From NCBI RefSeq assembly GCF_024612015.1, contig NZ_CP102512.1, forward strand, positions 1,364,001 through 1,428,000: a DNA stretch of 64,000 nucleotides, given 5' to 3'. The notes below the pieces were generated by a model. That model had not been told where the DNA came from, did no database searches, and saw only the letters and a program-made list of their open reading frames with translations. Below are positions 1 through 8,663 of the stretch, piece after piece; the stretch's first letter is position 1; every line of letters starts with the position of its first letter. The DNA is from Streptomyces sp. CA-210063. GTDB lineage: Bacteria; Actinomycetota; Actinomycetes; Streptomycetales; Streptomycetaceae. Position numbers and translations under genes: made by a program.

Positions 1-1
1 G

Positions 2-865
2 CGATCGGTCCTGCAATCCGGGCTCGCCGACCTCGCCGACGTGCCCGCCACCAGCCGGTGGATCCGCTCCGGCAACGTGCGGCTGCACGCCCTCGACTAC
101 GGGGGCGACCTGCCCCCGCTGGTCGTCCTGCCCGGCATCACGAGTCCCGCGGTCACCATGGACTTCGTCGCCCGTGAACTGACCGACCTGGTCAGGCCCG
201 TGGTACTGGACGTCCGCGGCAGAGGGCTGTCCGACGACGGCGACGGCTACGGACTGGAGGAGTACGCCGAGGACACCGAAGCCCTCATCACCGGTCTGGG
301 GCTCGACCGCCCGCTGCTGTTCGGCCATTCCATGGGTGCGCGGATCGCGGCGGTCGTCGCGGTACGGGCCAAGGTGGTCCTGCGCGGATCCGTCCTGGCC
401 GATCCGCCGATGAGCGGTCCGGGCCGGGGCCCGTACCCCACCACCCTGGAGGCGTTCCGCCGGCAACTGGCCGAGGCCCTGCGCGGCACGGACGCCGACG
501 AGGTGGCCGCCTCCTGGCCCACCTGGCCGCGTCGGGAGCAGGAACTGCGGGCGCGCTGGCTCTCCAGCTGCGCCGAGGACGCCATCGCCGCCACGCACCA
601 CGGCTTCGAGCACGAGGACTTCTTCGACTGGTGGCCCAAGGTGCCCGGGCCCGTGTCCATCCTCCACGGGGCCGACAGCCCGGTCGTCACCGTCACCGGG
701 GCCGAGGAGGCAGCCTGCGCGAACCCGTCGGCATCGCTGCACAAGATCCCCGGTGCCGGGCACATGATCTTCTGGGACGCCCCGGAGACCGGCCTCGCCG
801 CCCTGCGCACGGTCCTGGGCACGATCCTTTCCCATCCCCGTACCGACTCCCAGAAGAATGACTGA
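2..865 (+). CDS. nicD: N-formylmaleamate deformylase-like alpha/beta hydrolase (5' end at window edge)
   Basis: This alpha/beta hydrolase probably releases formate from N-formylmaleamate in the maleamate branch of nicotinate catabolism. The family signatures are visible: LPGITSPAV oxyanion region, VLDVRGRGLS, nucleophile elbow GHSMGAR, the ADPPMSGPG segment and the C-terminal AGHMIFWD histidine. The PTWPRREQELRARWL stretch resembles Pseudomonas NicD specifically. The frame is open to the window edge, so the true start may lie upstream; the first start inside the window is GTG at 41. A NicR-like regulator follows after 8 bp and a maleate isomerase after that, which supports the call. The assignment is by recalled motif similarity. 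Confidence 0.8.
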   Translation, partial: RSVLQSGLADLADVPATSRWIRSGNVRLHALDYGGDLPPLVVLPGITSPAVTMDFVARELTDLVRPVVLDVRGRGLSDDGDGYGLEEYAEDTEALITGLGLDRPLLFGHSMGARIAAVVAVRAKVVLRGSVLADPPMSGPGRGPYPTTLEAFRRQLAEALRGTDADEVAASWPTWPRREQELRARWLSSCAEDAIAATHHGFEHEDFFDWWPKVPGPVSILHGADSPVVTVTGAEEAACANPSASLHKIPGAGHMIFWDAPETGLAALRTVLGTILSHPRTDSQKND

Positions 866-873
866 GAGCGGTC

Positions 874-1356
874 ATGTCCGATGACGAGACCCCGACCCCC
901 GAGCCCCCCTCCCAAGCACCGGCCGACCTGACCGCCGCCCCCGGCTACCAGGTGCGCCGCCTGTACCAGGCATATCTCGCCGCCTGGTTGCGCGAGGTGG
1001 ACCCTGTGCTCACCGGCCCGCAGTTCGCCGTACTGCAGACGGTCGAGGCGCATCCGGGCCGCGACCAGAGCTCCCTGGCAGCCGCCGTGGCACTGGACAC
1101 CTCGACGATGGCGGACGTGGCCCGTCGACTGGAGAAACGGCGGCTGATCACACGCCACACCGCGACCGAAGACGGCCGCCGCAAACTGCTGCACCTCACC
1201 GAAGACGGCCGCGACCTCCTCCGTGAGGCCGACCGACGCGCACGGGCGCTGGACAAGCTCCTCCTGGAGCCCTTCGGCGACACCGAACGCGACACCTTTC
1301 TGCACACGCTGACGTCCCTCGCCGACCACTGGGTGGGACTGACCTCGGGTTCGTAG
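874..1356 (+). CDS. MarR family regulator, NicR-like (first paralogue)
   Basis: This 160-residue winged-helix MarR regulator probably represses the nicotinate genes around it. The central region (LTGPQFAVLQTV, then DTSTMADVARRLEKR) is the DNA-binding helix-turn-helix, followed by the wing GRRKLLHLTEDG and a C-terminal dimerisation helix. It starts 8 bp after the deformylase, so the two are probably co-transcribed. A second MarR gene at 3594 is so similar over its whole length that the pair must be recent duplicates. NicR of Pseudomonas is also a MarR protein. The ligand is not shown by the sequence; 6-hydroxynicotinate is an inference from that homologue. Confidence 0.85.
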   Translation: MSDDETPTPEPPSQAPADLTAAPGYQVRRLYQAYLAAWLREVDPVLTGPQFAVLQTVEAHPGRDQSSLAAAVALDTSTMADVARRLEKRRLITRHTATEDGRRKLLHLTEDGRDLLREADRRARALDKLLLEPFGDTERDTFLHTLTSLADHWVGLTSGS

Positions 1357-1443
1357 ACCCCCCGGCCACCGGACCGCCCCTCGGGCGTGCTCCGGGCACA
1401 GGGAGGACGCAACGACCCGCGCCACAACCGGAGGACCACCCCC

Positions 1444-2211
1444 ATGACCGACCATCACATCGGCCTGATCGTGCCCAGCTCCAACCTGACGATGGAAACC
1501 GAACTGCCGCGGATGCTGAACGCCCGCGAGGCCGTCGAGCCCGACGACCGCTTCGTGTTCCACAGCAGCAGGATGCGGATGAAGCACGTCACCCCCGAGG
1601 AACTGCGCGGAATGAACGCGCAGACCGAGCGGGCCGCCCTCGAACTCGCCGACGCCCGGCCCGACGTCGTCGCCACCGCCTGCTTGGTCGCCATCATGGC
1701 CCAGGGACCGGGCCACCACTGCGTCGCGGAGGCCGAGATCACCTCCGCGCTGCGCGCCGAGGGCGCCAAGGCTCCGGTGGTCTCCAGCGCCGGCGCCCTG
1801 CTCAGCGGCATCGAGGCCCTCGGCGCCAAGCGGGTCGCCATCATCACTCCGTACATGAAGGAACTCACCGCCAAGGTCGTCGAGTACATCGAGGACGCCG
1901 GCGTCGAGGTGGTCGACGCGCTCAGCCTCGAAGTGCCCGACAACCTGGCGGTCGCCCGCCTCGACCCCGCCGACCTGCGCGAGCACTTCAAGCGCCTCGA
2001 CCTGCGCCGGGCCGACGCGCTGGTGCTGTCGGCATGCGTGCAGATGCCGTCCCTCGCGTCGATCCAGCCGGTGGAGGACGCGGCGGGGCTCCCCGTGCTG
2101 TCTGCGGCCACCTCGACCGCGTTCCGCATCCTCACGGAGCTAGGACTTCCGCCTGTCCTGCCGGGCGCCGGAAGCCTGCTCAGCGGCCGTGTGGGACCGG
2201 TCCGGTCGTGA
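1444..2211 (+). CDS. nicE: Maleate cis-trans isomerase (Asp/Glu racemase superfamily)
   Basis: It isomerises maleate to fumarate, the last step of nicotinate breakdown before the TCA cycle. The protein is 255 residues. The two catalytic cysteines of the family are in place: Cys80 (TACLVAIM) and Cys198 (LSACVQM). The N-terminal VPSSNLTMETE and the FHSSRMRMK block match NicE/MaiA closely. The ATG at 1444 was chosen over an upstream in-frame start because a ribosome binding site (GGAGGA) precedes it by about 10 bp and the protein then begins at the family's usual first residues. It lies 88 bp after the MarR gene on the same strand. Confidence 0.88.
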   Translation: MTDHHIGLIVPSSNLTMETELPRMLNAREAVEPDDRFVFHSSRMRMKHVTPEELRGMNAQTERAALELADARPDVVATACLVAIMAQGPGHHCVAEAEITSALRAEGAKAPVVSSAGALLSGIEALGAKRVAIITPYMKELTAKVVEYIEDAGVEVVDALSLEVPDNLAVARLDPADLREHFKRLDLRRADALVLSACVQMPSLASIQPVEDAAGLPVLSAATSTAFRILTELGLPPVLPGAGSLLSGRVGPVRS

Positions 2212-2259
2212 GCTGAGACGAACAACGGGTCGGTCGTAGGCCTCCGGCGCCGAGAGGAG

Positions 2260-3411
2260 ATGTCCATGCTCGATGTGCTGAATCAGCTGTTGTCCTGGTG
2301 GGCCGAGGGCAAGGCGTCGGCACTGGCCACCGTGGTGGCCACTCACCACTCCGCGCCCCGCCCACCCGGAGCTTCGATGCTGGTGGGACCCGGCGGTGAG
2401 GCGGTCGGCAGCGTGTCGGGCGGCTGCGTCGAAAGCGCCGTGTACGACCTTGGTGGCGAGGTGCTCGCCGGGGCCCCGCCGGTGCTCCAGCGGTACGGAG
2501 TGTCCGACGGCGATGACTTCGCGATCGCGCTGACCTGCGGCGGCACTCTCGACGTGTTCGTGGAGAAGATCGACCCCACTACGTTCCCCGAGCTGGGCGA
2601 AGTGGCCGAGACGGTCCGGGCCGGCCGTCCGGTCGCGGTGGCCACCGTGATCGCGGGGCCCCGGGAACGCCTCGGCCGCCGACTGGTCGTCTGGCCCGAC
2701 CGCGTGGCGGGCGCCACCGGCTCGGACCGGCTGGACGGCCTCCTGCGCCAGGACACCCGCGGCATGCTGGACGCCGGCCGGTCCGGTGTACTGCGCTACG
2801 GCGCGGACGGACCGTGCCGCGGCGAAGACCTGGGCGTGTCCGGCGATGAGCTGCACGTGTTCATCGAGTCCTTCGCGCCACCGCCCCGGATGATCGTGTT
2901 CGGCGCCATCGACTTCGCGACGGCCCTCGCGCAGATGGGCTCCTTCCTCGGCTATCGGGTCACGGTGTGCGACGCGCGCCCGGTGTTCGCCACCACGCCC
3001 CGGATGCCCGGCGCGCACGAGGTCGTCGTGGAGTGGCCGCACCGGTATCTCAACGCCGAGGCGGAGGCCGGACGGATCGACGGGCGGACCGTGATCTGTG
3101 TGCTGACCCACGACCACAAGTTCGACGTCCCGGTGTTGGAGGTCGCCCTGCGCCTGCCCGACGTCGGCTACGTGGGCGCGATGGGCTCACGGCGTACACA
3201 CGAGGACCGGTGGAAGCGGCTGACGGAGGCTGGGCTGACCGAGGTCGAGCTGAAACGTCTGTCCAGCCCGATCGGCCTGGACCTGGGCGCCCGTACTCCG
3301 CAGGAGACCGCCGTGTCCATCGCCGCCGAGATCATCGCTCTGAACCGTGGTGGCGGTGGCGCCCGGCTGGCCGACCGAACAGGCCCGATCCACCTTGGTT
3401 CCACCCCCTGA
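2260..3411 (+). CDS. XdhC/CoxI family molybdenum-cofactor maturation protein
   Basis: XdhC/CoxI proteins bind and sulfurate molybdenum cofactor and hand it to xanthine-dehydrogenase-type hydroxylases. This 383-residue protein has the N-terminal XdhC/CoxI domain (SVSGGCVESAVYDL, then LTCGGTLDVFVE) and the C-terminal Rossmann-like XdhC domain (VFGAIDFATALAQMG, VLTHDHKFDVPVLEVAL, YVGAMGSRRTHEDR, SPIGLDLGARTPQETAVSIAAEI). Next to nic genes, the likely client is a molybdenum nicotinate hydroxylase encoded outside the window. The ATG at 2266 is an alternative start with better spacing to GAGAGGAG. A gap of 48 bp separates it from the isomerase, so it is probably in the same transcript. Confidence 0.88.
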   Translation: MSMLDVLNQLLSWWAEGKASALATVVATHHSAPRPPGASMLVGPGGEAVGSVSGGCVESAVYDLGGEVLAGAPPVLQRYGVSDGDDFAIALTCGGTLDVFVEKIDPTTFPELGEVAETVRAGRPVAVATVIAGPRERLGRRLVVWPDRVAGATGSDRLDGLLRQDTRGMLDAGRSGVLRYGADGPCRGEDLGVSGDELHVFIESFAPPPRMIVFGAIDFATALAQMGSFLGYRVTVCDARPVFATTPRMPGAHEVVVEWPHRYLNAEAEAGRIDGRTVICVLTHDHKFDVPVLEVALRLPDVGYVGAMGSRRTHEDRWKRLTEAGLTEVELKRLSSPIGLDLGARTPQETAVSIAAEIIALNRGGGGARLADRTGPIHLGSTP

Positions 3412-3593
3412 AAGGTGCTGCCGCCTAAACGCATCTGCGCGAAGACAGGCCGGACGAAAGCCGTGTTCCGGTAGAAACGCGGAGCGCAGGCCGGGTAGTT
3501 CGACCTCCGAGGCGCTGGGCCGAAGCGCGGCGGAACCGCACTGCCGGCACCCGGCCCTCCCTCAAGGTGGACCTGCGTGCTTAAGCTGGCCCC

Positions 3594-4073
3594 ATGGCTG
3601 ACCAGACCCCGCCCCTCGGGACCGCCCCAGAGATTCCTGCCGCCCTGACAGCCGCGCCCGGCTACCAGGTCCGGCGTCTCTACCAGGCGTATCTGGCCGT
3701 GTGGGCACAAGAGGTGGACTCGGTACTGACGGGTCCCCAGTTCGCGGTACTGCAGACAGTGGAAGCCAATCCTGGCCGGGACCAGCGTTCGATGGCTGCC
3801 GCCGTCGCCCTGGACACGTCCACCATGGCCGATGTGGCTCGCAGGCTGGAGAACCGTGGTCTGCTCGCCCGTCGCACCGCGGCCTCCGACGGCCGCCGCA
3901 AATTGCTCTACCTCACCGACGCCGGCCAGGAAGCCCTCCGTGAGGCCAAGCACCGTGCGCGGACACTCGACAAGCTTCTCCTGGAATCGTTCGACGAGGG
4001 GGAACGCGAACGGTTCGTCGCCACACTGCAGATGCTCGCCGACCGCTGGGAAGGGTTGGCGGAAGAGGCGTAG
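3594..4073 (+). CDS. MarR family regulator, NicR-like (second paralogue)
   Basis: This 159-residue MarR protein is nearly collinear with the one at 874. LTAAPGYQVRRLYQAYLA, LTGPQFAVLQTVEA and ALDTSTMADVARRLE are shared almost letter for letter, and the differences sit mainly at the N-terminus and in the last 30 residues. It is preceded by a 182-bp intergenic region and so has its own promoter, unlike the first copy. It probably binds similar operators in the nic cluster. Whether the two respond to different ligands or form heterodimers cannot be told from sequence. Confidence 0.83.
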   Translation: MADQTPPLGTAPEIPAALTAAPGYQVRRLYQAYLAVWAQEVDSVLTGPQFAVLQTVEANPGRDQRSMAAAVALDTSTMADVARRLENRGLLARRTAASDGRRKLLYLTDAGQEALREAKHRARTLDKLLLESFDEGERERFVATLQMLADRWEGLAEEA

Positions 4074-4177
4074 CCCCAGCAGGCGTGCAGGTCCGGAGAC
4101 GCTTGTGACCGGGTACACGTCACGGAGGTGCCGCGTAGAACGCCGGCGAGCGTCAGGCGTTGCTCGGCGGCGAGGTC

Positions 4178-4627
4178 GACGGCCGGCAAGGACGGGGCCG
4201 CGACCACCGCCTGCGCGGGACCGGCGTCACGGACCTGGGAAAGCTGGCCGACGAACGCTTCCTCGAATGCGGTCCGGACACGGGACTGCGCGTGCAGGTG
4301 GACGCCGCGTTCGACCGAGCGCGAGCACGCCGCCGGGGCGTCTGCGCGTTGCGTAGCGCGGGAGATCTCGCCAAGCTGGCGTTCGAGGGCATCGGGGTGA
4401 CCGTCGTGCCCCGGCCGGTGGCCGACGCCGTCGTCCCCGCCGACCACGCCGACTGCGTCCTGCGCCTCGACGACCCCCAGGCACTCCAGCCCCTGGCCCT
4501 CGCCCACCGCGACCCGGCCCCGACCTCACCCGCGGCCCAGGTGTTCCTGCGCCTCGCACTCGCCCGTCTGCCCGGAGAGGGAACGCCCGGTCTGGAGTCG
4601 GTGCCCGGCGTGGCCGCGTCCGAGTAG
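4178..4627 (+). pseudogene. LysR regulator, C-terminal remnant
   Basis: Only the second half of a LysR effector-binding domain remains. The recognisable stretch runs from GRDHRLRGTGVTDLGKLADE through ERFLECGPDTGLR and LAKLAFEGIGVTVVPRPVAD to a terminal LRLALARL. The helix-turn-helix and linker, about 90 residues at the N-terminus of a normal 300-residue LysR protein, are absent, and the frame upstream makes no sense as LysR. No start with a ribosome binding site fits. It is the first of a run of gene remnants that extends to the truncated transposase near 7.9 kb. Confidence 0.7.
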
Positions 4628-4670
4628 CGGCGCCCAGCCCCTGCCGACGCCGTGAGCCGGTCCGGCGTGT

Positions 4671-5522
4671 TCAGCAGGCGGCGGTGACGGCGTCGGCACG
4701 CAGGGGCGCGGCTGTCTTCGTTTTGATCTCGTCGTACGTCACTCCTGGCGCCGTCTCCACGAGAGCGAGGCCGTCGGGGGTGACGTCGAGGACGCCGAGG
4801 TCAGTGATGATCCGGTGGACGCAGCGCTCGCCGGTCAACGGGAGTGTGCACTCCTCGACGATCTTCGGGATGCCGTCCTTCGCTGTGTGATCCATGAGGA
4901 CGATGACCATGGGGTGGTCGTCGGCGAGCAGGTCGCCGAGCGAGCCCTCGGTGTCGATCATCCCGGGGCTGACACAGTTGGCGCGGATGCCGTGCGGGGC
5001 GCCTTCCGCTGCGAGTTGACGCGTCAGGGAGATCACCGCCCCCTTGGAGGCCGAGTGCGCGGTGCGCCGGTTGGTGAGGGAGCCGGTGAGGCCGGCCGTG
5101 GAACCGACGGTGAGGATGCAGCCGCGGCTCGCGACCAGGTGCGGCCAGGCAGTGTGTGCCGCCAGCCACACCGAGTCCAGCTCCGCGCGCATCGTGAACG
5201 TGAAGTCCTCGTACGGCTGGGTGTCGACGGCTCCGAAACGGACGGCGCCGGCGTTGGCGTAGAGGATGTCGATCCCGCCGAAGGCATCGACGGCCTCCTC
5301 GACCCACGCGCGGACGGAGTCCTCGTCCGTTACGTCCAGCAAGCCGGACGTCAGGGCAGTGCCGCCCGCCTCGCCCACAAGACGCTGCGTCTCCAGGGCG
5401 CCCTCGTGCAGCAGGTCGCCGACGACGATCGCGCCCTCGGCCGCGAACCGCAGCGCCGCCGCCCGGCCCTGACCACGGGCTGTGCCGGAGATCAGGGCCA
5501 CCTTTCCTTCGAGCCGCCTCAT
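4671..5522 (-). pseudogene. SDR oxidoreductase truncated and fused in frame to a CoA-transferase subunit B tail
   Basis: The first ~205 residues are a classical short-chain dehydrogenase: Gly motif ISGTARGQGRA, YANAGA and the C-terminal NCVSPGMIDTEG. The last ~80 residues (from VIVLMDHTAKDG through VEECTLPLTGERCVHRII to APGVTYDEIKTKTAAPL) are the C-terminus of a 3-oxoacid CoA-transferase beta subunit. Two genes were therefore joined by a deletion that happened to keep frame. The SDR catalytic Tyr of YxxxK is His (TAHSASKGA), so dehydrogenase activity is unlikely. The ATG at 5522 has a good ribosome binding site (GGGAGGGG), so the 283-residue chimera could still be translated. Confidence 0.75.
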
Positions 5523-5809
5523 TCGATCCCCTCCCGCAGGGCGTCGGAGATGGACTTGACCCCGCCGTGTGCAGTGAGACCGCCGTCCACGGGAATCTCG
5601 GCGCCCGGTGATGAAGGAGGCGTCGTCGGAGAGCAGGAACACCACCAGCGGGGTGATCTCGTCGACCGTGCCGGTGCGGCCGAGCGGGGTCTCGCGGATG
5701 TTGGCCTCACGGAAGGCGGGGGCGCGGAGGCCGTCATCTCGGTCTCGATGAAGCCGGGGTGGATCGTGTTCACACGGATGCCGCGCGGGCCCAGCTCTGA
5801 GCGAGTGCG
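5519..5809 (-). pseudogene. SDR oxidoreductase, C-terminal fragment with frameshifts
   Basis: This is the C-terminal third of a second short-chain dehydrogenase. It reads ELGPRGIRVNTIHPGFIETEM, changes frame to FREANIRETPLGRTGTVDEI and VVFLLSDDASFITG, then changes back to AEIPVDGGLTAHGG and ends GIE. At least two frame changes are needed to rebuild the family sequence, and the cofactor-binding and catalytic halves are missing. Its stop overlaps the start of the SDR/CoA-transferase chimera by 4 bp (ATGA), so the two were once a translationally coupled pair in a catabolic operon. Confidence 0.7.
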
Positions 5810-5859
5810 CCCCGGGGACCGGGTACAGGGTGCCGTCCGCGACCCCGGAATCGGAGGGA

Positions 5860-6665
5860 TCAGACCGGCGGGGCGACGACACGCCGCGGTCGACGTCGTT
5901 GAACGACTCCTTGGCGATCAACTCGTTCATCGCCTCCGCCGTGCCCCACTGGTCGGTGACCTCGGGCTGGGAGAAGTCGTAGATGTGCGGGTGCCAGGTG
6001 TCCTCGTCGAGGACCTCCAGCTCCGTCGTGTACTCCACCGTGTTGCCCTGCGGGTCCAGGAAGTACGTGAACGTGTTGTCCCCCGCCAGGTGCCGTCCCG
6101 GACCCCAGAGCTTCTTGAAACCGGCCCGGATCACCCGGCCCGTTCCGCGCATGTACTCGTCGATGCCGCGCATCTCGAAGGAGATGTGGTGCAGGGCGGT
6201 GTGCGGGCCCTTGGCGATGGCCATGGAGTGGTGATGGTTGCTGGTCCGCATGAAGTGCATCGCCTCGCCGATGTTCGGATGCGTGAGGATGCCGGAGAGG
6301 CGGAAGCCGAGGTGGCGCTCGTACCACTCCCGAGTCACGTTCAGGTCCGGGGAGTTGAGGACGACGTGCGACAGCTTGACCGGGATCGCCTCCTTCTCCT
6401 CGATCCTGCGGTGCCGCCGGACCTCGACGTCGGCCAAGACCTCGATGGTGCGACCGTCGACGTCGAAGAAGCGGAAGCCGTAGCCGCCGCCGGGGGTGTC
6501 CACCTTGCCCGGCTGGGAGGTCAACTGGACGCCACCCGCGAGGAGTTCCTCGGCCCACGTGTCTACGTCCGGCGCGCTCGCAGCCCCGTAGGAGACGAGG
6601 TCGAGCCGCTTCTCGTCGGCCTTGCGCAGCCGTACGACGTACTGCTCCCGCGTCGGAACGGGCCG
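5860..6665 (-). pseudogene. Extradiol ring-cleavage dioxygenase (VOC fold), 5'-truncated
   Basis: It is most of a type I extradiol dioxygenase related to catechol 2,3-dioxygenases. Visible blocks are KRLDLVSYGAASAPDVDTWA, GGGYGFRFFDVDGRTIEVLA, KLSHVVLNSPDLNVTREWYE, HHISFEMRGIDEYM and FTYFLDPQGNTVEYTTELE. The three metal ligands of the catalytic domain, His, His and Glu (in SHVVLN, HHISF and VEYTTE), are intact. The first 50-60 residues are replaced by amidohydrolase-derived sequence and no normal start is present. The C-terminus runs into the SDR remnant. It is a catabolic remnant, probably inactive. Confidence 0.7.
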
Positions 6666-6960
6666 ACCAGGCGTGGTCAGAGCGGCCGAGGTGGGTGGGC
6701 AGGTATCCGCCGCCGTGCGCGGCGATCAGCTTCAGTGCCGGTCCAGGACACCGGAGAAGACGAGGTGGGAGAGCGCGACGGCGTTCTCGGTCGGTTGGCC
6801 GACGACGTTGGGCAGGTACCACTGGTCCAGCGCTCGTCGAGCGTGCAGCCGAAGGGGTGCAGGAAGAGGATCGCGCCCGTCGCCTCGGCCCGGGCCCAGA
6901 AGGGTTCGTACGCCGGATCGGACAGCTCCCGGCCGGGTGCGTGAGGACGACACCGCCCAT
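6660..6960 (-). pseudogene. Amidohydrolase (ACMSD family) C-terminal remnant
   Basis: Pieces of an amidohydrolase of the 2-amino-3-carboxymuconate-semialdehyde decarboxylase family can be read across three frames: ELSDPAYEPFWARAE and AILFLHPFGCTLDER, then DQWYLPNVVGQPTENAVALS and LVFSGVLDRH, then LKLIAAHGGGYLPTHLGRSD. Restoring the family sequence needs at least two frame changes. The N-terminal metal-binding HxH half is missing. Together with the dioxygenase, SDR and CoA-transferase pieces it suggests that a whole aromatic ring-cleavage operon decayed here. Confidence 0.6.
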
Positions 6961-7285
6961 GTCGCCGCGGGTGTCGCCGACGCCGTCCTGCTCATGCTCG
7001 GCTGCCCGCCGGAGGAGGTCACCGCCAGCCGCCAGGGCGCCAGGCGATTGGCTGCCCTGTAGCCCATTGCTGCATCACGTGTACAGCTCGACCGAGCCAG
7101 CGCTGCGCAGAAACCACCGATCTGCCTCTCGCCCAGAATGCCCACTCACCAAAAAAAAGGGGGAGCAATGCTCAAGACCTGTGGATCGACCTCGGGTTGA
7201 ACGCGAAGGGCGTACCTTCCCGAGTGATCGATTGATGGTCATCGAGTAGGCCGGTGCTACGAACACCGGTCGGGAAGGCACGCCC
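6961..7285. other. Intergenic region left of the IS256-type transposase
   Basis: No convincing gene. A short plus-strand open stretch up to 7062 (ending GARRLAAL) could be the tail of a lost regulator, but this is weak. A homopolymer of eight A followed by GGGGG lies near 7152. A strong inverted repeat sits just left of the transposase start and is listed separately. Confidence 0.4.
7208..7285. repeat. Inverted repeat upstream of truncated transposase
   Basis: The 15-bp arms GGGCGTACCTTCCCG (7208-7222) and CGGGAAGGCACGCCC (7271-7285) are inverted with one mismatch. A smaller hairpin, CCGGTG-N7-CACCGG, lies inside the interval. The right arm abuts the transposase start codon. It may be the subterminal end of the insertion sequence or an operator over its promoter. 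Confidence 0.55.
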
Positions 7286-7957
7286 GTGCTCAGCGTAGTC
7301 AACGCCGACGGCACCACCGCCAATGGCTCCTCGCTCATCGACGAGATCGTCCGGGAGGGCGCGAGGCGGATGCTCGCGGCCGCGCTGGAGGCCGAAGTCG
7401 ATGCCTATATAGCCGAGTTGGCCGAGGAGAGGGACGAACGTGGGCGGCGGCTCGTGGTCCGCAACGGCCATCACCAGCCTCGCTCGGTGACCACCGCGGC
7501 CGGGACTGTCGAGGTCAAGGCCCCGCGCGTCAACGACAAGCGCATCGATGAGGCGACCGGCGAGCGCAAACGGTTCAGCTCGGCGATCCTCCCGCCGTGG
7601 TGCCGCAAGTCCCCGAAGATCAGCGAAGTGCTGCCGCTGCTCTACCTGCACGGCCTGTCGTCCGGCGACTTCGTGCCCGCACTTGAGCAGTTCCTCGGCT
7701 CCTCGGCCGGCCTGTCTGCGGCCACGGTGACCCGCCTCACCCAGCAGTGGCAGGGCGACCACAAGGCGTTCGGCGAGCGCGATCTGTCCGCCACGGACTA
7801 CGTCTATGTCTGGGCCGACGGCATTCACCTGCGGATACGGGGCCGCCAGCTCCGCCAGCGTCGGCACCGGCCGCCCCTACGCCCCTTCACCTTTTCCTCA
7901 AGAGACTTTTCGGGTCCGTTTTCCCGCTGCCGTTGGACTGTCTCAAGCACCACATGA
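7286..7957 (+). mobile_element. IS256-family (Mutator-type) transposase, truncated
   Basis: The first ~185 residues match the N-terminal half of IS256-type transposases: LIDEIVREGARRMLAAALEA, RGRRLVVRNGHHQPRSV, VKAPRVNDKR, LPLLYLHGLSSGDFVPALEQ and the block YVYVWADGIHL, which holds the first catalytic Asp. Family members are about 400 residues. Here similarity stops after WADGIHLRIRGRQ, and the remainder to residue 223 is unrelated, so the second Asp and the Glu of the DDE triad are missing. The element cannot transpose itself. It marks the right border of the decayed catabolic region and the left border of a two-component locus. Confidence 0.85.
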
Positions 7958-7970
7958 AAGGGTCTGCCGA

Positions 7971-8645
7971 GTGAACACCACCGACATTCGCGTCCTTGTC
8001 GCTGATGACCAGGATCTCGTGCGTACGGGGTTCCGGCTGATCCTCGAAACGCAGCCCGGGATCGAGGTGGTCGGGGAGGCCACCGACGGCGCCGACTGTG
8101 TCGATGCCGCCCGGCGGCTGCGTCCGGATGTGTGTCTGGTCGACATCCGGATGCCGAGGCTGGACGGGATCGAGGTGACCAGGCTGCTGGCCGGCCCGGG
8201 TGTGGTGGATCCTCTCAACGTGGTGGTGGTTACCACCTTCGACCAGGACGACTACGTCACCTCCGCGCTGCGCAACGGCGCCTGCGGATTCCTCCTGAAG
8301 GACGCCTCGCCCGCCCTGCTGGTCGAGGCAGTGCGGGCCGCTGCCCGTGGCGACGCGCTTGTCTCACCCGCGGTGACGGTGCGGTTGCTCAGGCGGTTGG
8401 AGGAGCACGAGCGGACCGCCGCACTTCCAGCGCCGGTCCGGGATGTGCTCAGTGGCCGGGAGCTGGACATCGTGCAGCTGGTGGCGGTGGGGCGCACCAA
8501 CCAGGAGATCTGCGACGAGTTGTTCCTGTCGCTGTCGTCGGTCAAGACGTACCTGGGCCGGGTCCAGGGCAAGATCGACGCCCGCAATCGTGTCGAGATC
8601 GCGGCCTGGGCCTGGGAGAAGGGTGTCGTCAGGACGGCAGACTGA
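7971..8645 (+). CDS. NarL/LuxR-type response regulator
   Basis: This 224-residue response regulator has a receiver domain with the acidic pair in VLVADDQD, phospho-acceptor Asp in CLVDIRMPRLDG, the switch Thr in VVVTTFDQDDY and Lys in CGFLLKDASP, followed by a C-terminal LuxR-type HTH (LSGRELDIVQLVAVGRTNQE, LFLSLSSVKTYLGRV). The GTG at 7971 follows GAAAGGG at normal spacing; an in-frame extension upstream is transposase-derived sequence. It converges on a sensor kinase gene whose stop is 18 bp away, its likely partner. The MMPL pump beyond the kinase is the probable target. Confidence 0.9.
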   Translation: MNTTDIRVLVADDQDLVRTGFRLILETQPGIEVVGEATDGADCVDAARRLRPDVCLVDIRMPRLDGIEVTRLLAGPGVVDPLNVVVVTTFDQDDYVTSALRNGACGFLLKDASPALLVEAVRAAARGDALVSPAVTVRLLRRLEEHERTAALPAPVRDVLSGRELDIVQLVAVGRTNQEICDELFLSLSSVKTYLGRVQGKIDARNRVEIAAWAWEKGVVRTAD

Positions 8646-8663
8646 GCCAGTTGGCAGGTGGCG

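Noticed and set aside
6961..7062. Short plus-strand frame ending GARRLAAL as a TetR tail
   Set aside because: About 30 residues with helix-like composition only; too short and without a conserved motif.
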